Assembly (NCBI GenBank): GCA_965178525.1
Contig: CBCXVS010000111.1
Coordinates: forward strand, 1 to 21,786
DNA from: CBCXVS01 sp965178525
GTDB taxonomy: Bacteria > Tectomicrobia > Entotheonellia > Entotheonellales > Entotheonellaceae
DNA: 21,786 bases
Direction: 5' to 3'
The notes under the pieces are model-generated. The model made no database searches, had not been told where the DNA came from, and saw nothing but the letters and a program-made list of their open reading frames with translations. Positions within the stretch are counted from its first letter, which is position 1, and each line of letters begins with the position of its first letter. Positions 16,309 through 21,786 of the stretch are shown here, piece by piece. The position numbers and the translations under genes were made by a program.

Positions 16309-18243
16309 ATGAGCGCGATTGCCGGCGTTTTTCACCGTCATAGTCGCCCCGTTGACCCCGGTATGCTGCAAGCCATGGTGGCGCGCCAACTCCATCGGGG
16401 ACCTGACAACATCGGCACTTGGCAACAGGGCTGTGCGGGTCTCGGCCATGGCGCCTTGCACGTAACACCCGAGTCTGTAGATGAGACCTTGCCCAGCGCC
16501 GATCGCAATGCGCGCTTGATCCTTACCGCCGATGTCCGACTTGACAATCGTGACGAGCTTATCCGATTACTGCACCTGGAGACGGGTTCCCAAGCGGTTC
16601 TGACCGATAGCGACCTGATTCTACACGCTTACCAAGCGTGGGGAACCGATTGCCCGACCAAGTTGCTCGGCGACTTCGCCTTCGCCATCTGGGACGAGCC
16701 AGAGCAGCGTGTCTTTATAGCGCGCGATCATTTTGGTACCAAACCGTTAACCTACTACCTCTCCCACGATATCTTCGTCTTTGCGTCGGAAATCAAGGCG
16801 CTCTTTTGCCACGCCAACGTGCCGCGGCGTATCAATGCCCAACGCGTGGCGGATTATCTGGTGCCTTATTTCGAGAGTTACAACAAGCAGATTACCTTTT
16901 ATGAGGACATCTGGCGCCTGCCACCGGCCCATATCATGATCGTCAGTCGGCGCCACGTCACCCTCCGGTGCTACTGGACTCCCGACATCGAAACGGAACG
17001 CCGTTATGCCTCGGACGACGACTATGCCGAGGCGTTCCGCGACGTGCTGACCCAAGCGGTCGAAAGCCGATTACGAAGCGCGTTCCCGGTTGCCGCCATG
17101 CTCAGTGACGGCATGGACTCGTCCTCGATCGTCTGGACCGCACGTGACATCCTCGCCCGCGCCGGGCGCTCCCCCCTGCACACGATTTCCGCCATCGCGC
17201 ACAACGCCCTGGAGGAGCAGATCGAAACGCAAGCCATTGAGCAGGTCATCCAGACGGGCGGGCTGGTGGCCCACACCATCAGTCCGGGTCAACTCATACC
17301 ACATCAAGACCGGCTCATGCAACTCCTGCACAGCACGGATAATCTCTTTGACTTTGTCATTTACCCCATCATGGTGCCCATCTATAATCTCGCGCATCAG
17401 CAAGGTATCAGACGTGTCATGGATGGATTGGATGGCGATACGGTAATCTGGGTGTGGACGCGATGTTTACCGTTCCTTTTACGCCATAGCCAGATACGAG
17501 ATGCGATGCGCGTAGCGTTCGATTGCGCGCGTTTCTTTCAGGAGTCTCCGTGGTCCTATCTCTTGCGGGCCGCTGTCTCTGCCTGGTTTCCGGCATGGCT
17601 GGTTCGCCATTTGCAGGGCCTCATGCAACGGCGGCTGGTGGCAAATGCATTATCGGCCTCCGTGATCAACCGCGACTTCACACATCGCTTAGAGCTACCC
17701 GAACGGTATCAACAATACCTGGCAGCGAATATGGGCCGGGCACAGAGCATTCGAGCGGACCATGCCGCGTCCATCAACGCCTCCTATATGACCGTCGCCT
17801 TTGAGCGTTACGACCGTATCGCGGCGGCTTGTTCGGTTGAGGCATGCCGGCCTTTATTGGACAAACGCGTCGTCGATTTCTGCATCGCGCTGCCCTGGCA
17901 ACACAAAGCGCTGGGTGGGTGGTCCAAGCCCGTTTTACGGCGTGCCATGCATGGCCGGTTACCGTCCGAGATATTGACAAGACGTAACTTCGAGAGCGTC
18001 GGTCCGTGTTTTGCGTACGCTTGGTGGAAGTTCGAACATCAGCTCATCGAGCACGTCGTCAATGAGCAAATCGATAATATCCGTGAATACGTCGATATCA
18101 CAGCAGTGCGTCAAGCCTATCAACGGTGTCAAGCCCGGTGCGTGAGGTACGATACGTTGTCTGACGAGGATAGCATCTGGAACGACGGTGATCATGTGTG
18201 GACGGCTGTAACCCTCTCCCTATGGCTGTCTCGCAACACGTAA
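16309..18243 (+). CDS. Lasso peptide cyclase (C protein, asparagine synthetase-like)
   Basis: Predicted 644-residue ATP-dependent macrolactam synthetase that adenylates the side-chain carboxylate of Asp/Glu in the precursor core and joins it to the new N-terminal amine (McjC/LarC-type reaction). It begins MSAIAGVFHRHSRPV: the glutaminase Cys2 of true asparagine synthetases is Ser, as expected for lasso cyclases that use no glutamine. The degenerate glutaminase domain keeps the fold (HRGPDN, GDFAFAIWD, ARDHFGTKPL). The synthetase domain carries the PP-loop SDGMDSS (residues 266-272). Then come MDGLDGDTV and CRPLLDKRVVDFCIALPWQHKALGGWSKPVLRRAM, typical of the family. The ribosome site GGAG lies 5 bases before the ATG. 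It is followed by the precursor gene 251 bases downstream. C-terminal NEGS-type features were not checked. Confidence 0.93.
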   Translation: MSAIAGVFHRHSRPVDPGMLQAMVARQLHRGPDNIGTWQQGCAGLGHGALHVTPESVDETLPSADRNARLILTADVRLDNRDELIRLLHLETGSQAVLTDSDLILHAYQAWGTDCPTKLLGDFAFAIWDEPEQRVFIARDHFGTKPLTYYLSHDIFVFASEIKALFCHANVPRRINAQRVADYLVPYFESYNKQITFYEDIWRLPPAHIMIVSRRHVTLRCYWTPDIETERRYASDDDYAEAFRDVLTQAVESRLRSAFPVAAMLSDGMDSSSIVWTARDILARAGRSPLHTISAIAHNALEEQIETQAIEQVIQTGGLVAHTISPGQLIPHQDRLMQLLHSTDNLFDFVIYPIMVPIYNLAHQQGIRRVMDGLDGDTVIWVWTRCLPFLLRHSQIRDAMRVAFDCARFFQESPWSYLLRAAVSAWFPAWLVRHLQGLMQRRLVANALSASVINRDFTHRLELPERYQQYLAANMGRAQSIRADHAASINASYMTVAFERYDRIAAACSVEACRPLLDKRVVDFCIALPWQHKALGGWSKPVLRRAMHGRLPSEILTRRNFESVGPCFAYAWWKFEHQLIEHVVNEQIDNIREYVDITAVRQAYQRCQARCVRYDTLSDEDSIWNDGDHVWTAVTLSLWLSRNT

Positions 18244-18276
18244 ACCGCCACGATTCTAAACTCGGCTGTGAGGTTG

Positions 18277-18298
18277 TCTCTGCGGTCATCCGCAGGGA
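18277..18298 (+). promoter_or_regulatory. Strong RNA hairpin after the cyclase gene
   Basis: A 9-bp stem (18277-18285 with 18290-18298, one G-U pair) closes a TCAT tetraloop 33 bases after the cyclase stop. The core pairing is CTGCGG with CCGCAG. No U-run follows, so it probably marks a 3' end or processing point rather than a full terminator. Confidence 0.45.
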
Positions 18299-18338
18299 GC
18301 TTAACCTTCAGCCTCGGCGGGTTGTGGCATGTGGAACG

Positions 18339-18362
18339 CCGCCCGTACCCTGGCGGGTTTTT
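18339..18362 (+). terminator. Candidate intrinsic terminator between the cyclase and precursor genes
   Basis: CCGCC (18339-18343) and GGCGG (18352-18356) form a short GC stem with an 8-base loop, followed by G and five T (18358-18362). An upstream GGCGG (18316-18320) could pair with the same CCGCC instead, so an antiterminator form is possible. The 5-bp stem is short, so strength is uncertain. Confidence 0.4.
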
Positions 18363-18386
18363 ACCTTGTGCACATGCCTATGCCAT

Positions 18387-18448
18387 GATCCTGGATATAG
18401 CGTTGTTTTTATCCTTTCTTTATGTTAGTATGGTCTCGATCCTGGATC
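18387..18448 (+). promoter_or_regulatory. Promoter of the precursor gene with flanking GATCCTGGAT repeats
   Basis: TTGTTT (18403-18408) and TAGTAT (18426-18431, 4 of 6 to the -10 consensus) are spaced by exactly 17 bases and lie about 64 bases before the precursor ATG. The 10-mer GATCCTGGAT occurs at 18387-18396, just upstream of the -35, and at 18438-18447, close to the expected start point; the second copy is almost a palindrome (GATCC-T-GGATC). This looks like a pair of operator half-sites or a looped operator around a promoter. A separate promoter for A would let the precursor be made in excess over the enzymes. Confidence 0.45.
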
Positions 18449-18494
18449 CGTAACGGTACTGTATGATGTTTTTTTCTCCGGGAGGGAAACTTTT

Positions 18495-18644
18495 ATGGCA
18501 AACAATGAAACCTATGAACCACGTAAGAAGGTCTATAAGCGACCCACATTGTGCCACTACGGTTCGGTTTCGGAATTGACAATGGGTGGAAGTGGCCCGA
18601 CGAAGGAGGGTATGATGATGACGGCCATGATAATGTTCCCCTAG
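18495..18644 (+). CDS. Lasso peptide precursor (A)
   Basis: A 49-residue precursor; GGGAGGG lies 8 bases before the ATG. The leader (residues 1-30, MANNETYEPRKKVYKRPTLC then HYGSVSELTM) has Tyr14, Pro17 and Leu19, i.e. -17, -14 and -12 relative to Gly31. These are the leader residues known to be read by the RRE (B1) protein. Thr29 is the conserved -2 Thr. Cleavage after Met30 gives the predicted core GGSGPTKEGMMMTAMIMFP: Gly1 and Glu8 allow an 8-residue macrolactam ring, with an 11-residue tail threaded through it. No Arg is present, and Ser3, Thr6 and Thr13 are the only hydroxyl residues. The tail has five Met, which is unusual; from about 18602 the -1 frame instead reads GGYDDDGHDNVPLG and stays open to 18802. 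A one-base indel near 18609 would change the tail. Identification as a lasso precursor is strong; the exact tail is uncertain. Confidence 0.88.
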   Translation: MANNETYEPRKKVYKRPTLCHYGSVSELTMGGSGPTKEGMMMTAMIMFP

Positions 18645-18698
18645 GGTGCGGGAGATTCTCTCACATCCGGGTCATTGTCAGCCTGAGGTCAGTACGAG

Positions 18699-18743
18699 AC
18701 CGCAGCACACGGGTCCCTCCTCAGAAGGCCGTTTTGCTGCGGT
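18699..18743 (+). promoter_or_regulatory. Intercistronic hairpin between precursor and kinase
   Basis: ACCGCAGCA (18699-18707) and TGCTGCGGT (18735-18743) are perfect 9-base reverse complements separated by 27 bases. Lasso clusters often carry a hairpin after A that makes the precursor transcript more abundant than the enzyme transcript. No clear U-run follows, so partial termination or RNA stabilisation is the inferred role. Confidence 0.4.
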
Positions 18744-18804
18744 TCTTGTTGGTTCTTTGTGCGCGGTATATTTTGCGTTCAACCCTATCGGACACGTCGT
18801 AGGT

Positions 18805-19773
18805 ATGCCCCAATACAACCTGTGTGGTTTGACCATTGCCAGTGACTTTCCCTTAGTAGATTGCGTTAGCGCCAGAGACAATGCAGACGCTGACCTGTCC
18901 GTTGTCATCGATGACACCCACACCGTCACCTTTTCAGAAGCTGTTTGGCAGCCCGTGGGGCATGAGAATTCTGACAGCATACCGCTGTTTTACGCACGCG
19001 ACGGCTTAGACTATCTGCTGCATTTTCCTGATCTCGGAGACTTCCGTTTGTCGCTAAGCGACAAACGGATCACATGTTATCCGCACATAACGGCCTCCCT
19101 ATCGAGTGTCCCGCACATCGTTCTCGATCAGGTTCTCCCGCTATATCTCAGCATGCAGGATCAGTTGGTCCTGCATGCGGGCACGGTGGCGTCGCCCAAA
19201 GGCGCCGTCGCCTTTCTGGGGCCATCGGGACATGGTAAATCAACCTTGACGGCCAGCCTATGTGAATGGGGTTGGAAACTCCTGGCCGATGATTGTCTAC
19301 TGATCAAACAGAAAGCGGAGCAGTATTGGGCTATTCCGAGCTACCCGGCCATCAGGATGTGGCCTGATTCTTTAGGGGACCTGTCGCCGCCTGTTACGAC
19401 CTTGCGCCCTGTCAGTCATGATACGGACAAACAATACCTGGTTCTGGACGGTCAGGGATTTGGGTTTCAGTCTTGTCCGGCGCCGTTGATACAATTCTAT
19501 GACCTCATGCCTTACGAAGACGATGAGAACTCGGAATTCGTGACGATTCAGCCGCTATCTGCACGCGAAGCCGTTATGGCCCTGCTCAAGAGCAGCTTTC
19601 GTCTTGCCCTTACGGACCCCGAACGCATCAGCAACGAATTCCACCAGGTGGCCCATCTTGCCACGCATGTAAACGTGTCGCGTTTGCACTATCCACAGAA
19701 GTTTGCGCTATTGCCACAGGTCCGGGAATCCGTCCTGGCTGATCTCGGCGAAAACGTCCCTCATCGATGCTAG
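18805..19773 (+). CDS. HprK-like lasso peptide kinase
   Basis: Predicted 322-residue protein of the HPr kinase/phosphorylase-like family found in lasso clusters such as that of paeninodin, where the enzyme phosphorylates a Ser near the C-terminus of the precursor. The N-terminus MPQYNLCGLTIASDFPLVDC is typical of these accessory proteins. Next comes LVLHAGTVASPKGAVAFLGPSGHGKST, combining the family's HAGTV strand with a P-loop (GPSGHGKST, residues 139-147). LLADDCLLI provides the Walker B/catalytic acidic pair. The start at 18805 was preferred over 18646: the upstream extension is not kinase-like and covers the intercistronic hairpin. The ribosome site is poor, so expression may depend on translation from upstream. 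The gene sits between the precursor and a methyltransferase, as expected for a tailoring enzyme. The predicted core lacks a C-terminal Ser, so the target is unclear. Confidence 0.85.
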   Translation: MPQYNLCGLTIASDFPLVDCVSARDNADADLSVVIDDTHTVTFSEAVWQPVGHENSDSIPLFYARDGLDYLLHFPDLGDFRLSLSDKRITCYPHITASLSSVPHIVLDQVLPLYLSMQDQLVLHAGTVASPKGAVAFLGPSGHGKSTLTASLCEWGWKLLADDCLLIKQKAEQYWAIPSYPAIRMWPDSLGDLSPPVTTLRPVSHDTDKQYLVLDGQGFGFQSCPAPLIQFYDLMPYEDDENSEFVTIQPLSAREAVMALLKSSFRLALTDPERISNEFHQVAHLATHVNVSRLHYPQKFALLPQVRESVLADLGENVPHRC

Positions 19774-19806
19774 GCGCTTTGGGAAGTCGCATAGGAATCA
19801 AAGCGG

Positions 19807-20967
19807 ATGTATTCTGTATACGATTATGGCAGTATGATTCAAGATCGCATACGTATGGATGCGTATGTGTCGGCGTTGCGTCAGGCCATAGAGCCAGGTT
19901 GCGCCGTGTTGGATATTGGCACCGGCACTGGTATATTTGCCCTGCTGGCTTGCCAGTTCGGGGCTGCTCATGTGTATGCCATAGAATCGAACGATGCGAT
20001 TCACGTGGCGCGTGACATAGCCGCCGCCAATGGTTATAGAGATCGGATCACGTTTTACCAAGGCATGTCGACAGACATCGATTTGCCCGAAAAAGTGGAT
20101 GTGATCATTTCCGATATGCGCGGCAGCTTGCCATTGTCGGAGCAACACATCCCATCCATCGTCGATGCACGGAGACGGTTCCTAGCCCCGGGAGGGACCC
20201 TGATTCCATTGCGGGATCAGCTCTTTGCCGCCCTCGTGGAAGCCCCCCAGTATTACCAGGATCTCACGGCCCCTTGGGATGCCAAGACGTATGGCCTCAA
20301 TATGGAAGCGGCGCGGCGCATTGTGACAAATTGCTGGACGAGATCTCGCCGAAATCACAATCAAATTTTGAAAACGCTCGTCGAGCCCGCCTGTTGGGCT
20401 GTGGTCGAATATCGCACCATTGAAAGTCCACACATCTCAGGGCGCCTCGAGGTGCAAGTCACACAAGAAGGTACGGCGCACGGCTTTATGATCTGGTTTG
20501 ACGCCACGTTGGCTGAAGGCATTGCATTTTCCAACGCACCCGATAAGCCCGAGCTGATTTATGGCAGTCCCTTTGTCCCTCTCACGCATCCTGTTCCTGT
20601 CGTCCCTGGCGACATCGTCTCGCTGACGTTGCAGGCGCATCTGATAGACGAGGACTATATGTGGCGTTGGGATACACGTGTTGTGAGCTCAGGGAACGGC
20701 AATCGAGTCAAGGCCCGTTTCACCCAATCCACCTTTGATGGCATGCCGTTGTCTTTAGAAAAGCTGAGAAAACGCGCCGCCCAGCATATGCCCAGACGCA
20801 ACGCCACAGGCGAGTTGGATCGTTATGTGTTAGGGTTAATGGATGGAACGCAGTCCCTCGAGACCATTGCGGCACGGGTAATAGAGCAGTTTCCCGAACG
20901 GTTTGCCAGCCTGCCAGAGGCGTTAGCCGCCGTCAGCAAACTTTCGTTACGATATAGTCAGTCGTGA
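19807..20967 (+). CDS. PRMT-like SAM-dependent methyltransferase with C-terminal PqqD/RRE-like segment
   Basis: Predicted 386-residue methyltransferase resembling protein arginine methyltransferases. Evidence: the N-terminal MYSVYDYGSMIQDRIRMDAY (an aromatic-rich region before motif I, as in PRMTs), motif I VLDIGTGTGIFALLA (residues about 34-46), the acidic AIESND at the end of beta 2, ISDMRGSLPLSEQ in the place of the PRMT double-E loop, and a beta-rich second domain (about residues 160-310) including PGGTLIP. The last ~50 residues (LDRYVLGLMDGTQSLETIAARVIEQFP) look like the winged-helix half of a PqqD/RRE domain, in which case the enzyme could bind the leader directly; this is tentative. 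Only one acidic residue is obvious in the double-E position, so Arg may not be the real substrate. The stop overlaps the ABC transporter start by 4 bases, which implies translational coupling. Confidence 0.8.
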   Translation: MYSVYDYGSMIQDRIRMDAYVSALRQAIEPGCAVLDIGTGTGIFALLACQFGAAHVYAIESNDAIHVARDIAAANGYRDRITFYQGMSTDIDLPEKVDVIISDMRGSLPLSEQHIPSIVDARRRFLAPGGTLIPLRDQLFAALVEAPQYYQDLTAPWDAKTYGLNMEAARRIVTNCWTRSRRNHNQILKTLVEPACWAVVEYRTIESPHISGRLEVQVTQEGTAHGFMIWFDATLAEGIAFSNAPDKPELIYGSPFVPLTHPVPVVPGDIVSLTLQAHLIDEDYMWRWDTRVVSSGNGNRVKARFTQSTFDGMPLSLEKLRKRAAQHMPRRNATGELDRYVLGLMDGTQSLETIAARVIEQFPERFASLPEALAAVSKLSLRYSQS

Positions 20968-21786
20968 TCTCGACTCCCGTTACACAACGAATCCACCAGT
21001 TTCTCTCCCACATCCCTCACATCGGTCAATCGCTGTTGCTGGTCTGGACCGCGTCACGCCCCACGACGCTCGTCTGGCTGATCCTCCTGGCGCTGCAGGG
21101 GATTTTACCGGCCTTCGCCGTGCTCCTGACGCGTTGTCTCGTGGATGGCCTGGCGCAATTGCTCGGCAGTGGCGCGTCGTGGGCGGCCTGGCAGCCGACG
21201 TTGCTGATTTTGCTCGTACTGGTCGGCGTAACGGTCCTGACGGAGCTACTGCACAGCGCCGGCAATTACGTCCGCAGCGCCCAAGCCGAGCACGTCCAAG
21301 ATCACATTTCAGCCCTGATTCACCGGCAATCCGTGGCCGTCGACTTAGCGTTTTATGACGCACCGGATTACTTCGACCACCTGTACCGGGCACAGGCGGG
21401 GTCCAGCCATCGCCCCTTGACGGTCCTGGAGCACTTAGGGAGCATGTTTCAGGACAGCATTACCCTCGTGGCCATGGTGATCGTCCTGCTGCCGTATGGC
21501 GTGTGGTTGCCCCTGGCCCTGATCGCGAGCATTTTGCCCGCCTTCTACGTCGTCCTCCGACACCGCATTCGGCGCTATCAGTGGTACCTGCGCACTACGC
21601 AGGACGAGCGGCGCAGTTGGTATTACGATTGGCTGCTGACCTCGCGTGAAACCGCCACGGAACTGCGCCTGTTTGCCTTGGGCGAACATTTTCAAACGCT
21701 TTTTCAAACCGTGCGCACCCGGCTACGGCACGAACAGCTCGGCTTGATGCGCAAGGAGGCGGTAGCGGAGGCGGGGGCGAGCATCC
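20964..21786 (+). CDS. ABC transporter of the lasso cluster, N-terminal part (runs off the window)
   Basis: An open frame begins with GTG (overlapping the methyltransferase TGA as GTGA) and stays open to the window end, 274 codons. It encodes MISTPVTQRIHQFLSHIPHI, then hydrophobic helices WLILLALQGILPAFAVLLTR, PTLLILLVLVGVTVLTELLH, ITLVAMVIVLLPYGVWLPLA and LALIASILPAFYVVL, with the conserved SAQAEHVQDHISALIHRQSVAVDLAFYDAPDYFDHLYRAQ coupling region of type I exporter half-transporters. The ATPase domain would lie beyond the edge. In lasso clusters the D protein exports the mature peptide and gives self-immunity. No PCAT-type peptidase domain is seen at the N-terminus, consistent with a separate B2 protease elsewhere. 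Confidence 0.88.
   Translation, partial: MISTPVTQRIHQFLSHIPHIGQSLLLVWTASRPTTLVWLILLALQGILPAFAVLLTRCLVDGLAQLLGSGASWAAWQPTLLILLVLVGVTVLTELLHSAGNYVRSAQAEHVQDHISALIHRQSVAVDLAFYDAPDYFDHLYRAQAGSSHRPLTVLEHLGSMFQDSITLVAMVIVLLPYGVWLPLALIASILPAFYVVLRHRIRRYQWYLRTTQDERRSWYYDWLLTSRETATELRLFALGEHFQTLFQTVRTRLRHEQLGLMRKEAVAEAGASI

Noticed and set aside
18595..18615. Programmed ribosomal frameshift in the precursor
   Set aside because: No X-XXY-YYZ slippery heptamer or suitable downstream pseudoknot was seen at the point where the frames would have to join; an indel is the simpler explanation if the tail is wrong.
18646..18804. Upstream start for the HprK-like kinase
   Set aside because: The added 53 residues are not kinase-like and overlap the intercistronic hairpin; MPQYNLCGLTIASD at 18805 is the normal family start.
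1..21786. CRISPR array, rRNA or tRNA genes
   Set aside because: No regularly spaced repeats and no recognisable tRNA cloverleaf or rRNA sequence were seen; the tandem repeats in 161-830 encode RTX motifs.

Overview
The window is a moderately GC-rich bacterial segment. It looks like accessory DNA from a large-genome environmental bacterium: a ribosomally synthesised peptide cluster, a nucleotide-sugar cluster, a decayed IS91-family element, dispersed imperfect palindromes and several broken genes. No rRNA, tRNA or other taxonomic marker was recognised. A Tectomicrobia/Entotheonella-like, deltaproteobacterial or planctomycete-like origin is only a guess.

Layout. (1) Positions 1-5020 hold minus-strand genes plus one divergent gene: a Sec-exported protein with RTX-type nonapeptide repeats, a secretin/TonB N-terminal (STN)-like plus HEAT-repeat exported protein, a DUF2442 protein and a TauD-type dioxygenase, then a divergent short-chain dehydrogenase. 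Two related imperfect palindromic repeats lie at 73-153 and about 2777-2867. (2) Positions 5180-6799 encode cofactor-independent phosphoglycerate mutase (gpmI). (3) Positions 7151-13345 form a plus-strand sugar cluster: a Gfo/Idh dehydrogenase (frameshifted), a WbpD-like N-acetyltransferase with a Cys-rich tail, an NDP-sugar epimerase whose apparent start codon is ATA, a Cys2-containing asparagine-synthetase-type amidotransferase, a SAM methyltransferase and the 5' part of another SDR gene. (4) Positions 13345-16308 are a scrambled zone: a truncated, frameshifted HTTM (vitamin-K-dependent carboxylase-like) membrane protein gene lies tail-to-tail with the truncated SDR, followed by a dead IS91-type transposase. 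(5) Positions 16309-21786 are a lasso-peptide gene cluster that runs off the right edge: a lasso cyclase (C protein, with Ser in place of the glutaminase Cys), a 49-residue precursor (A), an HprK-like lasso-peptide kinase, a PRMT-like methyltransferase with a possible C-terminal PqqD/RRE-like segment, and the start of an ABC exporter (D). The B1/B2 leader-recognition and protease genes are not in the window and would be expected just beyond the right edge.

The lasso cluster is the most notable system. The precursor leader has Tyr, Pro and Leu at -17, -14 and -12 and Thr at -2 relative to a Gly1 core. The core has Glu at position 8, so an eight-residue Gly1-Glu8 macrolactam is predicted. The kinase and a protein-arginine-methyltransferase-like enzyme suggest phosphorylation and methylation of the product. 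The predicted tail is unusually Met-rich, and the next frame reads through a hydrophilic Tyr/Asp/Gly-rich stretch, so the 3' end of the precursor gene deserves re-sequencing.

The window has several independent frame breaks (about 7890, about 14407, 15311) and one lost-looking start (8802). Real decay and assembly indels cannot be told apart from the sequence alone.
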